This document shows, piece by piece, positions 50,646 through 60,616 of a stretch of DNA of 64,000 nt. Origin of the DNA: Cellulosimicrobium marinum (GTDB lineage: Bacteria > Actinomycetota > Actinomycetes > Actinomycetales > Cellulomonadaceae). Every line of letters starts with the position of its first letter. Positions within the stretch are counted from its first letter, which is position 1. The notes beneath the pieces are model-generated. The model was not told where the DNA came from, made no database searches, and saw only the letters and a program-made list of their open reading frames with translations. A program made the translations under genes and the position numbers. Location of the stretch: positions 383,353-447,352 of the forward strand of contig NZ_JAJBZH010000004.1 of NCBI RefSeq assembly GCF_020551945.1. The letters run 5' to 3'.

Positions 50646-51375
50646 CCCAGTCCCGGTCGCGCCGCTCCGAGAGGACGGCGAGGAGGAACAGCTCCGGGTG
50701 GGTGCCGGGCGGCGGCCCGGGCGCGACGAACCGCTCGACCTGACCGGCGAGCTGCCGGCCGAGGCGCTCGCGGGACGCCGGGTGCAGGCGGTCCGCCCGG
50801 GAGAGGAACTGGCGGGCCGCCAGCGCCAGGCCGTCCGGGAGGCGTCGCATGTCCGCGTGCCCCGCCCAGGCCGCCAGGTGCGGCGGCATGACGAGGGGTG
50901 CGAGCGTGGGACGCCCGCCACGCACCCGGATCGCGTACGTCCCCGCGGCCATGTCGCCGAGGCGCTTGCCCTTGTCGTTCGTCAGGGACGCGATGAGCGC
51001 CACCGACCCGAGCGTGAGCCACAGCTCGCCCACGCCCACCAGCGCCCGCAGGAACGCGTGCCGGAAGCGGACGGGGCCGCCGTCGTCCCGCACCACGCGG
51101 ATGCCGAGCGCGAGCTTGCCGAGCGAGCGTCCCCGCGAGAGCGTCTCGACCGTCGTCGGCACCACGACCATGACGACGACCATGATGACGATGACGGCCG
51201 CCGTCGCGAGGTCCGGCTCCACCACGGACATGGTGCCCGCGGTGACGAGCAGGAACGCCCACAGCAGGGCGCCGATCGTCACCACGTCGATGATCGCGCC
51301 GAGCGCGCGCGAGATGAAGGACGCCGGCCGCGCGTCGAGCACCACGCCCTCGCCGATCAGGATGCCGTCGCGCAC
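50557..51375 (-). CDS. RDD-family membrane protein
   Basis: 272 residues from GTG 51375 with GAGAGGGG five bases upstream. The RDD domain occupies residues 15-140: ARPASFISRALGAIIDVV at the start (Arg and Asp of the RDD signature), two hydrophobic stretches (TIGALLWAFLLVTAG, AAVIVIMVVVMVVVPT), SRGRSLGKLALGIRVV and TNDKGKRLGDMAAGT. The C-terminal 120 residues are a soluble helical domain. RDD proteins are linked to Na+/H+ antiport or transport in some bacteria, but the role here is unknown. It is divergent from the SpoIIM-like gene, a pairing conserved across actinobacteria near DUF58/MoxR. Confidence 0.85.
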   Translation of the reverse strand: MRDGILIGEGVVLDARPASFISRALGAIIDVVTIGALLWAFLLVTAGTMSVVEPDLATAAVIVIMVVVMVVVPTTVETLSRGRSLGKLALGIRVVRDDGGPVRFRHAFLRALVGVGELWLTLGSVALIASLTNDKGKRLGDMAAGTYAIRVRGGRPTLAPLVMPPHLAAWAGHADMRRLPDGLALAARQFLSRADRLHPASRERLGRQLAGQVERFVAPGPPPGTHPELFLLAVLSERRDRDWVTARRAQVLAAEQAETLHRLPYSVPDPSR

Positions 51376-51468
51376 GTCGCCCCTCTCCGTGACGCCCGCC
51401 GCGCCGCGCCGGACGGCACGGGCGGTCGCCCCGCCGGGCGACGCGTCTCGTGTGGCAGGGTATCGGTC

Positions 51469-52458
51469 GTGGACCTCGACGCCTTCACCGACGTGCACCG
51501 CGCGCAGTGGGACCGCCTGGACGCCCTCACGCGGCGGCGCACCCTCGACGGGGCGGAGGCCGACGAGCTGGTCCGCCTGTACCAGGCGGTCGCCACGCAC
51601 CTGTCGACCGTGCGCTCCGTCGCGCCGGACCCCGTGGTCATCACCCGCCTGTCCGACCTCCTGGGACGCGCCCGCACCCGCATCGCCGGGGCGCACGACC
51701 CGGCGTGGCGCGACGTCGTGCGCTTCCTCGTCGTCACGCTCCCCGCGGCCCTGTACCGGATCCGGTGGTGGTCCGTCGGCGTCACCGTCGCGTTCCTCGT
51801 CGTCGCCGTCGTCGCCGGGGTCTGGGTCGCGACGACCCCGCAGGGCCTCGCCGCGATGGGACCGCCCAGCGTCCGCGAGAACTACGTCAACGAGGCCTTC
51901 GCGTCCTACTACGACCCCGGGATCGACTTCGCCGCCGTCGTGTGGACCAACAACGCGTGGATCGCGGCCCAGTGCGTCGGGCTGGGCATCACGGGCGTCT
52001 ACCCGGCGTTCGTGCTCGCCATGAACGCCGTGAACGTCGGCGCGACGGGCGGCATGATGGCGGCCTACGGCGAGCTCGACGTGTTCCTCACCCTCATCGC
52101 GCCGCACGGCCTGCTCGAGCTCATGTCGATCTTCGTCGCCGGGGCCGCCGGGCTGCGGATCTTCTGGGCGTGGGTCGACCCGGGCCCGCTGCCGCGGTCG
52201 CGCGCCCTCGCCCAGGAGGGCCGGGCCCTCGTCACCGTCGCGATCGGTCTCGCCCTCGCCCTCGCCGTCTCGGGCGTCATCGAGGGCTTCGTCACCGGGT
52301 CCGCGCTGCCCTGGTGGCTGAAGATCGTCATCGGTGCGGTCGCGCTCGCGGGCTTCTGGGTCTACACGATCGTCCTCGGGCGCCGCGCGGTGCGGGCGGG
52401 GGAGACGGGCGACCTCACCGCCGACCAGGCGGGGGACGTCGTCCCCGTCGCGGCCTGA
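51469..52458 (+). CDS. SpoIIM/DUF95-family membrane protein
   Basis: 329 residues from GTG 51469, giving the usual N-terminus (V)DLDAFTDVHRAQWDRLDALTRR. A soluble helical part (to about 90) precedes about five helices: VGVTVAFLVVAVVAGVWVA, NNAWIAAQCVGLGITGVYPAFVLAMNA is rich in small residues, then LLELMSIFVAGAAGL and LVTVAIGLALALAVSG. In Bacillus SpoIIM helps peptidoglycan degradation during engulfment; in non-sporulating actinobacteria its homologues sit beside RDD and DUF58/MoxR genes and their role is undefined. No SD is evident. A strong terminator follows the stop. Confidence 0.85.
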   Translation: MDLDAFTDVHRAQWDRLDALTRRRTLDGAEADELVRLYQAVATHLSTVRSVAPDPVVITRLSDLLGRARTRIAGAHDPAWRDVVRFLVVTLPAALYRIRWWSVGVTVAFLVVAVVAGVWVATTPQGLAAMGPPSVRENYVNEAFASYYDPGIDFAAVVWTNNAWIAAQCVGLGITGVYPAFVLAMNAVNVGATGGMMAAYGELDVFLTLIAPHGLLELMSIFVAGAAGLRIFWAWVDPGPLPRSRALAQEGRALVTVAIGLALALAVSGVIEGFVTGSALPWWLKIVIGAVALAGFWVYTIVLGRRAVRAGETGDLTADQAGDVVPVAA

Positions 52459-52486
52459 CGGCGACGGCCCACCGGCCGTCGCCGTC
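52457..52486. terminator. Perfect 13-bp hairpin terminator between convergent genes
   Basis: GACGGCGACGGCC / GGCCGTCGCCGTC with a CACC loop, starting inside the SpoIIM stop codon and before the opposing stop at 52553. No T-tract. Confidence 0.7.
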
Positions 52487-52552
52487 CTCGTCCGCGCTCT
52501 CGTCGCCGTTCGTCGTCGCCCCGTCGTCGCGTCCGTCGTCGTGGCCGGGCGA

Positions 52553-53854
52553 TCATGCTCCGTCGTGCACGACGACGCGGGGCACCGCCCCGGGTGCGGC
52601 GACCGCGAGCCAGTCCTCGGCCCGGGCGACGACCTCGTCGCGCACCGCGGCGTCGGCGAGCCGGACCGCGGGTGCCGGGGTCGTCCCCGGCTCGGGTGCC
52701 GCCGCCGGGTGGAGGGGGCGCACGTCGACCTGCGGGGCGCCGTCGCGTCCCGTCTGCCAGGTCCACGTCCCGGCGACGCGACCGTCGACGAGCACCGTCG
52801 CCGCGACCTGGCCGTTGACGCTCACCACCTGCTTCACGGCGACGTCGCCGAGCACGCGCGTCCGGTCGTCGTGGGCGAGCACGACGTTGTCGAAGTCGGC
52901 CGTGAGGACCACCGGGACGGGCGCGTCCCCGTCGGGGCGTGGCGCGTCCGGGAGGTCGAACAGCTCGACGGTCCGCCCTGCGGCCGCCGGGCGTCCGTCC
53001 CGCGCGCCCGCGGCGGGACGACGGCGGCCCGGGCCGGTGAACGTCACGAGCTCGGGTCGCAGCGCCTCGACCGCGGGGCGCAGTCCCGTCAGGCCCGACC
53101 ACTTCTGCACGTCCGCGACGCTCGCCGGGCCGAACGCGGCGAGGTAGCGGCGCACGAGCCGGACCCGGGCGGCGAGGACCGCGTCCGGGTCGGACGCCGT
53201 GGCGACCGCGTCGAGCTCGGCGGCGTCGCGGTGCGTCGGGTCGCCGAGCCAGGCGCGCGCCGTCGTCCAGGTGGTCGTGGTGCCGGGGCCGCTCGCACCC
53301 CAGAGCCCGCGCGGCGGCACCTGGACGAGGGGCAGGAGGCACCGGGCGCCGAACGCGAGGTGCTTCGGCGCGACGGCCGGCCAGCGCTCGGCGAGCCGGC
53401 GGCCCAGCTCGACCGTCGTCAGCGGCTGGGCGAGCAGGTCCGTCGCGGCCCGCGCGAGGTCGGCGAGGTCGACGTCGCGCAGCGCGGTCCCGTGCTCGTT
53501 GCGGCCGCGCAGGTGCGCGACCTCCGCGGGGCGCACGTGCGCGGTGAGCTCGAACGCGTCGTCGGCCGTGACGAGGTGCACCGTGCCGCGCAGCGTCGCG
53601 ACCCGCACCACCGACCGGTCCAGGAGGAGGGACCCGAGGTCGTCCGTGCCGAAGCCGGGCAACCGCGACCACAGCCCCGCGTACGGCGACGCCGGGACCT
53701 GCGACTGGAGCCCGACGAGGTGCCGCACCTCCGCGACGACCCGCTCCCCGGTGGTCACGCTGGGGCCGGCGCGGGGTGCGAGGTGCTGGCGCGCCAGGAG
53801 GGCGCGCGACAGGTCGTCGTGCGCGAGCGACGGGCCGAACCGGGTGTCGGTCAC
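52553..53854 (-). CDS. AlkZ/YcaQ-like winged-helix DNA glycosylase
   Basis: 433 residues from GTG 53854. It belongs to the HTH_42 / AlkZ family: N-terminal LARQHLAPRA, the QxQ catalytic motif in LVGLQSQVPASPYAGLWSRL (about residue 50), RGTVHLVTADDAFEL, a central winged-helix region (PLTTVELGRRLAERWP) and the C-terminal beta-barrel (VLLTADFDNVVLAHDDRTRV-like VVLTADFDNVVLAHDDR). Characterised members (Streptomyces AlkZ, E. coli YcaQ) excise bulky alkylated purines or unhook interstrand crosslinks. The position of the 40-residue membrane peptide gene 22 bp upstream suggests one transcript. No SD is seen; the start is the least certain point. Confidence 0.82.
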   Translation of the reverse strand: MTDTRFGPSLAHDDLSRALLARQHLAPRAGPSVTTGERVVAEVRHLVGLQSQVPASPYAGLWSRLPGFGTDDLGSLLLDRSVVRVATLRGTVHLVTADDAFELTAHVRPAEVAHLRGRNEHGTALRDVDLADLARAATDLLAQPLTTVELGRRLAERWPAVAPKHLAFGARCLLPLVQVPPRGLWGASGPGTTTTWTTARAWLGDPTHRDAAELDAVATASDPDAVLAARVRLVRRYLAAFGPASVADVQKWSGLTGLRPAVEALRPELVTFTGPGRRRPAAGARDGRPAAAGRTVELFDLPDAPRPDGDAPVPVVLTADFDNVVLAHDDRTRVLGDVAVKQVVSVNGQVAATVLVDGRVAGTWTWQTGRDGAPQVDVRPLHPAAAPEPGTTPAPAVRLADAAVRDEVVARAEDWLAVAAPGAVPRVVVHDGA

Positions 53855-53876
53855 GACACGGCGACGGTCGGCACCG

Positions 53877-53999
53877 TCAGGACAGGACGATCGCGAGCGC
53901 CGGGATCACGAACGTCGCGAGCAGTGCGGCGACGACGATGATCGCGACGCGCTTGTTGCGACGCTCCCGCTCGCGCGGGTCGCTGGGCTGCCAGGCCAC
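53877..53999 (-). CDS. 40-residue single-pass membrane peptide
   Basis: GTG 53999 is preceded by GAGGAG seven bases upstream and the frame stops at TGA (53877-53879). The product has a basic N-terminus (WQPSDPRERERRNKR) followed by one helix (VAIIVVAALLATFVIPALAI) and ends LS. A -10 (TAGGGT) lies at 54036-54041. It is too short for most gene finders. Function unknown; it may share a transcript with the AlkZ-like gene. Confidence 0.65.
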   Translation of the reverse strand: MAWQPSDPRERERRNKRVAIIVVAALLATFVIPALAIVLS

Positions 54000-54035
54000 G
54001 GTCGTACTCCTCGTCCGGACGTCAGGGGCGCCACG

Positions 54036-54041
54036 ACCCTA
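54036..54041 (-). promoter_or_regulatory. -10 box TAGGGT for the membrane peptide / AlkZ-like unit
   Basis: Minus-strand TAGGGT in GGGGTAGGGTCG, 36 bases before the GTG at 53999, in the 165-bp gap after the DUF58 gene. Confidence 0.4.
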
Positions 54042-54115
54042 CCCCGCCCGTCCGACGCCGGGCCCGGCCCCCACCCGCCCGACACCCGGGGCGACCACGC
54101 GCCGTCGGGCAACAG

Positions 54116-54151
54116 GGGTACTACATCGCGCGACCTGGGTTCTACCTCGCG
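54116..54151. repeat. Two 15-bp direct repeats, 21-bp period (operator-like)
   Basis: GGGTACTACATCGCG (54116-54130) and GGGTTCTACCTCGCG (54137-54151) agree at 13 of 15 positions and lie 21 bp apart, two helical turns. They sit just beyond the DUF58 stop (54165) and upstream of the membrane-peptide promoter. Confidence 0.6.
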
Positions 54152-54164
54152 GAGAGGACGGCTC

Positions 54165-55457
54165 TCAGAGGCGGCCGGCGGCCTTGAGCGCGAGGTAGGT
54201 GTCGGCGAGCCGGGGGGCGAGCTCGTCGGGGAGCGCGTCCACGACCTCGACGCCGCGCTGGCGCAGCACCGTGGTCACGGCGGCGCGCTCGATCTCGCCG
54301 CGCGCGGCGGCGGCGGCGTCGTAGACCTCGGCGGTCCCGGTGCGGTCGGTGCGCAGGGCGGCGACCTCGGGGTCGGACGCGGCGGCGAGGACCACCTGGT
54401 GCTTCGCGGTGAGCTGTGCGACGACGGGCAGCAGGCCGGTCTCGACGGCCGCGGCGTCGAGCGTGGAGAGGAGGACGACGAGCGCGCGCTGCGACAGGCG
54501 TTCGTGCACGGCTCCGACGAGCCCGGGCCAGTCCGTCTCGAGGAGCGCGGGTTCGAGGGGGGCGAGGGCGTCGGCCGTCGCGGGCATGAGGCGTGGTCCG
54601 GCGGCTCCGGCGACGCGGGCGCGGACGGTGCGGTCGTAGGCGAGGAGCTCGACGCGGTCGCCGGCGCGTCCGGCGAGGGCGGTGAGCAGGAGGGCGGCCT
54701 CGATGCTCGCGTCGAGCCGGGGTTCGTCGCCGAGGCGGGCGGCGGACGTGCGCGACGTGTCGACGACGATCAGCACGCGCCGGTCCCGCTCGGGCCGCCA
54801 GGTGCGCACGACCATGTCGCGGCCCCGGGCGGAGGCGCGCCAGTCGATGGACCGCACGTCGTCGCCGATGACGTACTCGCGGAGCGAGTCGAACTCGGTG
54901 CCCTCGCCGCGGACCTGGACGGCGGCGCGGCCGTCCATCTCGCGCAGGCGTGCGAGGCGGCTGGGCAGGTGGCGGCGGGACGCGAACTCGGGCAGCACAC
55001 GCAGGCGGCCGGGGACGGGGATCGACGCCTGGCGTGCGGCGAGCCCGAGGGGGCCGGAGGACCGGATGGTCACCCGGTCGGCGACGCGTTCGCCGCGCCG
55101 GGTGGGGACGAGGACGGTGACGACCCGGCGCGCCTCGCCGTCGGGCAGGTCGACCCGGTGCCGGTTGACCTGGGTGCCGGCGGACGGCGGCCAGGCGTCG
55201 CGCACGAGCGCGCGCAGCCGCCGCCCCGAGAGGTTCGTCAGGGTGAGGGTCGACGTCGCGCGGTCGGTGAGGCGGACCGACCCGGGGACGCGGCGCTCGA
55301 TCGCGACGCGTCGCGGCGAGGCCGCGAGCGCGACGTCGAGCCCGCACAGCGCGGCGACGAGCAGGGTCCACACGAGCACCGTGCCGGGGACGGGGAACAG
55401 CAGCACGGGCACGGTGCCGAGCGCCACGAGCACGACGGCGCGCCACGTCAGGGCCAC
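54165..55457 (-). CDS. DUF58-domain protein
   Basis: 430 residues from GTG 55457, 10 bp after the MoxR stop with GAGG upstream. Two N-terminal helices ([38 protein letters not shown]), a beta domain (residues 50-170), then the DUF58 core [26 protein letters not shown] is read in short blocks and a vWA-like domain with [14 protein letters not shown] (DxSxS-like MIDAS). DUF58 proteins pair with MoxR ATPases, which are thought to act as chaperones for complex assembly. Fifth gene of a five-gene minus-strand operon starting at 59814. Confidence 0.88.
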   Translation of the reverse strand: MALTWRAVVLVALGTVPVLLFPVPGTVLVWTLLVAALCGLDVALAASPRRVAIERRVPGSVRLTDRATSTLTLTNLSGRRLRALVRDAWPPSAGTQVNRHRVDLPDGEARRVVTVLVPTRRGERVADRVTIRSSGPLGLAARQASIPVPGRLRVLPEFASRRHLPSRLARLREMDGRAAVQVRGEGTEFDSLREYVIGDDVRSIDWRASARGRDMVVRTWRPERDRRVLIVVDTSRTSAARLGDEPRLDASIEAALLLTALAGRAGDRVELLAYDRTVRARVAGAAGPRLMPATADALAPLEPALLETDWPGLVGAVHERLSQRALVVLLSTLDAAAVETGLLPVVAQLTAKHQVVLAAASDPEVAALRTDRTGTAEVYDAAAAARGEIERAAVTTVLRQRGVEVVDALPDELAPRLADTYLALKAAGRL

Positions 55458-55467
55458 GTCGCGCGCC

Positions 55468-56624
<1,157 letters not shown>

Positions 56625-56628
<4 letters not shown>

Positions 56629-57881
56629 GAGTGGTAGACCTCGCTCTCGATCTGGTCAAGGTGACGCGCGAGCTCGAGCAGCGCCGCGTCGTCGGCGGGT
56701 GGTGGTCCGTACAGGAGCTGGGCGACCTGGTCGGCCGGGCGCCCGGTGGCGCGGGCGACGGCGTCGACGAGCGACGGCGCGTCGGCGGAGCGGGGCAGGC
56801 CGAGGCGGGAGGCGAGCCGGTCGGCGGCGCCGGCGCGCAGACCGGCGGCGGCGTGCCCGCGCGCCCCGGCGCGACGGTAGAGGCGGCCGCGGCCGCGCGT
56901 CGTCTCGGAGGCCCGCACGACGACGGGCAGGTCCTCGGTGACGAGGGGCCCGAGGCGCCGTCCGCGCCACAGCGCGACGACGAGCACGACGACGAGGAGC
57001 TGGAGCGCGACGACGCCGGTCCACGGCGGGAGCATCGCGGCGGGCTGCTCGGGCCCGTCGTCGACGAGGGTGGTGTCGAACGGGTCGGGCACGAGCCACA
57101 CGAGGCGGTCGTGCGCGCCGAGCGACCACAGGGCGAGCGCGGCGCGCCCGTCCTCGGCCACGGCGTCGTTGCGCAGCAGGGCGGGCGTGTCGACCGCGCG
57201 GACGGTGCGGGTGCCGTCGTCGTGGACGAGGTACGCCCCGACCGTGGGGTCCCCGGGGGAGGGGAAGCACAGGGAGGCGGCGTCGGGGGTGCCCGCGAGG
57301 AGGAACCCGACGCCGTCGGAGCGCAGGGCGCCCGCGGCCTGGGCGGCGGGGTCGGTGCAGTCGGGCGTGCGGACGGCGGACCCGTCCGGCCAGTCGTAGG
57401 CGAGCTCGGCCGCGCCACCGGTCGCCGCGGACAGCAGCCCTTCGGTGGGGGAGACGAGCACGAGGTCGGCGGGGGTGGCGGCGAGCGCGTCGGCCTGCTC
57501 GTCGAGCAGGTAGTCGCTCTGCGCGACGAGGAGGGTCGTGCCCTCGGCGGCGGCACCGACGGCGTCCGCGACCGTCTGCACGTACGTGATCTCGACGCCC
57601 TGGTCGCGCAGGACCTCGGCCAGGGCGCGCGCGCCGTTCGGGCCGGGGTTGTCCGGGGCGAGGGGGGTGCCCGACGTCGGGGGGCGGCTGATCGCGGCGA
57701 GGCCCGCGACGGCGAGCAGGAGCACGAGCACGGCGAGCGGCCAGCGGGCGCGCCGCCACCGGGCGCGGGCGCGGGACGCGGCGCTCGTCCCGTCCCCGAC
57801 GACGACGTGCGTCGTGGTGACGACCCCGGGCGCCGCGGCGGGCGCCGTGCGCTCGGTCGGGGGAGCGGGCGTCGTCGTCAT
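56625..57881 (-). CDS. DUF4350-domain membrane protein
   Basis: 418 residues; ATG 57881 overlaps the upstream stop (ATGA) with GGGGAGG upstream. After a 45-residue Thr/Ala-rich start comes one helix ([18 protein letters not shown]). An extracytoplasmic domain of about 220 residues follows ([32 protein letters not shown], a GATase-like alpha/beta fold), then a second helix ([17 protein letters not shown]) and a basic cytoplasmic tail ([21 protein letters not shown]). This is the standard DUF4350 layout in this conserved operon. No enzymatic role is established. Confidence 0.85.
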
Positions 57882-58549
57882 CGCGCGTCCTCCCCGGTGG
57901 TGGCGCCCGCGGTGGCGAGGTCGGTGCGCGGGACGGGTCGTGCCGCGGCTGCCCGCGCGTCGAGGTCGCGCACGAACGCATCGGCGTCGGGGCCGACCCG
58001 GACCTTGCCGTAGCAGACGTCGTCGAAGAGGTGCGCCCCGCGCTCGAGGCCGCCCGCGACGTCGGGCAGCCGCTCGCCCGCGGTCTCCGCCGCCTCCCGG
58101 GCGGTGCGGCCGGGCCGCGGGTCGAGGACCGCGCGGTCCTCCAGGGACCGCACGACGGCGCGGAAACGGTCGGCCACCGCGGCACCCCAGTCCCCGGCGG
58201 CGGCGGCCGCGTCGGCCGCGGCCCGCAGCTCGGCAGCGGTGCGCGTGTCGTCGTCGAGGACGACGGCGGAGCCCGGCGCTCGGCGCGACAGCCGGACCGG
58301 CCCGGCGACGCGGTACGCGATCCCCGCGACGAGCAGCACGAGCACGACGACGACGAGCGCGGTCACGGGTCCGCCGAGGTCGAGCACGGTCGCGCCGTCG
58401 AACAGTCCTTGCAGCCACTCGAGGAACCGCGCCAGGAGCGAGGGCTCCGTGCGGTACTCGGGCTTGGCGAGCTCTTCGAGGAGCCAGCGCCGGGCCTCGT
58501 CCGCGCCCGGCTGGACGGGCGCCTCGGTGACGGGGCGGGCGGGCGTCAT
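57878..58549 (-). CDS. DUF4129-domain membrane protein
   Basis: 223 residues; ATG 58549 overlaps the upstream stop by four bases. A helical N-terminus ([20 protein letters not shown]) and one transmembrane helix ([20 protein letters not shown]) precede the DUF4129 domain: [36 protein letters not shown], which reads in short blocks, ending [26 protein letters not shown]4129 is often the last domain of transglutaminase-like proteins that work with DUF58/MoxR. Here it is a stand-alone gene. Confidence 0.87.
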   Translation of the reverse strand: MTPARPVTEAPVQPGADEARRWLLEELAKPEYRTEPSLLARFLEWLQGLFDGATVLDLGGPVTALVVVVLVLLVAGIAYRVAGPVRLSRRAPGSAVVLDDDTRTAAELRAAADAAAAAGDWGAAVADRFRAVVRSLEDRAVLDPRPGRTAREAAETAGERLPDVAGGLERGAHLFDDVCYGKVRVGPDADAFVRDLDARAAAARPVPRTDLATAGATTGEDAR

Positions 58550-59814
58550 GCCGGGGGCTGCTCGCTCGCGGCCGCGGCGAGCTCGACGTCCAGGCCCTCG
58601 CGCCGCATCCGCACGTCGATGTACAGCAGCGCGGTGACCGACGCGACGAACACCGTCGTCACGACGCCGGACAGCACCTGTGCGAGCGCCATGACGCCGA
58701 GGAACCCGGCGGACGACCCCGCGGCGAGGACCAGGCCCCCCACGACGCCGAGCGGCTGGCTGACGAGGTTCGCCACGATCCCGACGGCGAGCGACGCGAG
58801 GAGGTAGATGCCGAGGATGCGCCAGAACGACCCGCGCGAGAGCGTCCACCCGCGGACGACGGCGGCCCGCAGGCCCTGGCCCTCGAGGACCAGGGCGGGC
58901 GGGACGAACAGGATGCGCACCACGAACCAGATGATCCCGACGAACAGGCCGAGGCCGCCGAGGAGTGCGACGAGCACGGCGAGCCCGGGGTCGACCGTCG
59001 TCCCGACCAGCACGACGAGGCCGATGTACAGGCCGGTCACGAGGGTGACGAGGAGACCGGTGAGGAGCGAGAACCCGATGAGCGGCCACACCTTCGACCG
59101 CACGAGCGCCCACACCTCGCCGGGCGCGGCGCGCTGCCCGATCACGGAGCGGCTGACGGACGCGATGAGCAGGCCGTTGAGGATCGGGGTGGCGAGCCCG
59201 AGCACGATCGCCCCGCTGATGATGCCGAGGTACACGGTGACGAAGTCGGCGAAGAAGGCGTCGGCCGTGAGGAGCGACTCGTCCGCCGCGACGAGGGCGG
59301 GCACGACGACGCCGGACGCGAGGTAGCCGATCCCGAGCCCGACGACGGTCGCGACGGCGATGACGATCGCGGTCACGCCGAGCATCACGCGCGGGTTGGA
59401 GCGGACCGCGCCGAACGACCCGTCGAAGATCTCGCCCAGCGTGAGCGGGCGCAGCGGGATGATGCCGGGCTTCGCCGCGGGGGGCGGGTAGGGGGCCCCG
59501 GCGAAGCCGCTCGGGCCGCCGTACGCGGGCTGCCCGTACGCGGGCTGCCCGTACTGGGGCTGCCCGTACGCGGGCTGCCCGTACTGGGGCTGGCCGTAGC
59601 CCGGCTGGCCGTACTGCCCGTACCGGGGCTGCGGCGGGGTGGGCTGGGGCTGCTGCGGCGGCTGGGCGGGCTGCGGGTGCCCGTAGCCCGGCTGACCGTA
59701 GGTCGGGGTGCCCCACGAGGCGGGCGGCTCGGGTGCCCGGTCGCGCTCGGGCGAGGGATCCGGCGTGCCCGGAGCGCCGCCGTCGGGCGCGCCGGAGGCG
59801 TCAGAAGTGCTCAT
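58546..59814 (-). CDS. Multi-pass membrane protein with Pro/Gln/Tyr repeat N-terminus
   Basis: 422 residues from ATG 59814. Residues 1-130 are disordered, with six YGQP(A/Q/G) repeats. From residue 135 ([24 protein letters not shown]) starts a six- to seven-helix domain like the membrane part of actinobacterial glycerophosphodiester phosphodiesterase-type proteins ([34 protein letters not shown] is read in short blocks). There is no catalytic domain. It opens the five-gene operon that ends with DUF58; a minus-strand TAGGGT at 59855-59860 is the probable -10. Confidence 0.82.
   Translation of the reverse strand: MSTSDASGAPDGGAPGTPDPSPERDRAPEPPASWGTPTYGQPGYGHPQPAQPPQQPQPTPPQPRYGQYGQPGYGQPQYGQPAYGQPQYGQPAYGQPAYGGPSGFAGAPYPPPAAKPGIIPLRPLTLGEIFDGSFGAVRSNPRVMLGVTAIVIAVATVVGLGIGYLASGVVVPALVAADESLLTADAFFADFVTVYLGIISGAIVLGLATPILNGLLIASVSRSVIGQRAAPGEVWALVRSKVWPLIGFSLLTGLLVTLVTGLYIGLVVLVGTTVDPGLAVLVALLGGLGLFVGIIWFVVRILFVPPALVLEGQGLRAAVVRGWTLSRGSFWRILGIYLLASLAVGIVANLVSQPLGVVGGLVLAAGSSAGFLGVMALAQVLSGVVTTVFVASVTALLYIDVRMRREGLDVELAAAASEQPPA
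59524..59613. repeat. Six 15-bp tandem repeats coding YGQP(A/Q/G)
   Basis: On the plus strand the unit is CGCGGGCTGCCCGTA with variants CTGGGGCTG and GCCCGGCTG. Six units run without gaps and keep the reading frame, so copy number may vary between strains. Confidence 0.75.
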
Positions 59815-59854
59815 GGGGGCGATGGTCCTCGCTCGTCGGCTGCGGTGCCAGGCC

Positions 59855-59860
59855 ACCCTA
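59855..59860 (-). promoter_or_regulatory. -10 box TAGGGT for the membrane-protein/DUF58 operon
   Basis: Minus-strand TACTAGGGT, 40 bases before ATG 59814, in the 118-bp gap shared with mtrA. Confidence 0.4.
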
Positions 59861-59932
59861 GTACGCGGGCACGACGCGCGGGCCGCCACCACGCCCGACG
59901 GCCGACGGCGCCCCGGGTGGCATCATGTGCGC

Positions 59933-60616
59933 ATGAAGGTTCGCGTGCTCGTGGTCGACGACGACACCGCCCTGGCCGAGATGATCGGCATCGTGCTGCG
60001 CTCCGAGGGGATCGAACCGGTCTTCTGCGCGGACGGGGACCTCGCGCTCGAGACGTTCCGCAGCTCCCAGCCGGACCTCGTCCTGCTCGACCTCATGCTG
60101 CCGGGCAAGGACGGTACGGAGGTGTGCCGCCTCATCCGCGCCGAGTCCGGCGTGCCGATCATCATGCTCACGGCGAAGAGCGACACGGTCGACGTGGTGC
60201 TCGGCCTGGAGTCCGGCGCGGACGACTACATCTCCAAGCCGTTCAAGCCGAAGGAGCTCGTCGCGCGCATCCGGGCCCGGCTGCGCCGCACCGACGAGCC
60301 CGCCCCCGAGCACCTGACCATCGGCGACGTCGAGATCGACGTGACCGGGCACCGCGTCGTGCGCGGCGGGGAGCAGATCGCCCTGACGCCGCTGGAGTTC
60401 GACCTGCTCGTCGCGCTCGCCCGCAAGCCCTGGCAGGTGTTCACCCGCGAGGTGCTGCTCGAGAAGGTGTGGGGCTACCGGCACGCGGCGGACACGCGAC
60501 TCGTCAACGTCCACGTGCAGCGCCTGCGGTCGAAGATCGAGCACGACCCGGAGAGCCCGGAGATCGTGCTCACCGTGCGCGGCGTCGGGTACAAGGCGGG
60601 CGCGTCGCGCACGTGA
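59933..60616 (+). CDS. mtrA: Response regulator MtrA (OmpR/PhoB family)
   Basis: 227 residues, the usual MtrA length. Receiver domain: VVDDD, phospho-acceptor Asp53 in LLDLMLPGKDG, Thr and Lys in MLTAKSD, FKPKELVARI. The DNA-binding domain holds LTPLEFDLLVALARKPWQVF-type wHTH blocks, REVLLEKVWGYRHAADTRLVNVHVQRLR (recognition helix) and a C-terminal RGVGYKAG. MtrA controls cell-wall remodelling, division and osmotic-stress genes in actinobacteria. There is no SD; CATCAT then six bases then ATG suggests a leaderless mRNA with a weak -10. The mtrB GTG overlaps its stop. Confidence 0.96.
   Translation: MKVRVLVVDDDTALAEMIGIVLRSEGIEPVFCADGDLALETFRSSQPDLVLLDLMLPGKDGTEVCRLIRAESGVPIIMLTAKSDTVDVVLGLESGADDYISKPFKPKELVARIRARLRRTDEPAPEHLTIGDVEIDVTGHRVVRGGEQIALTPLEFDLLVALARKPWQVFTREVLLEKVWGYRHAADTRLVNVHVQRLRSKIEHDPESPEIVLTVRGVGYKAGASRT

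Noticed and set aside
54116-54151. BlaI/MecI-type operator
   Set aside because: The TACTACA half-site is present, but the second copy is direct rather than inverted, and no blaI-like gene is in the window.
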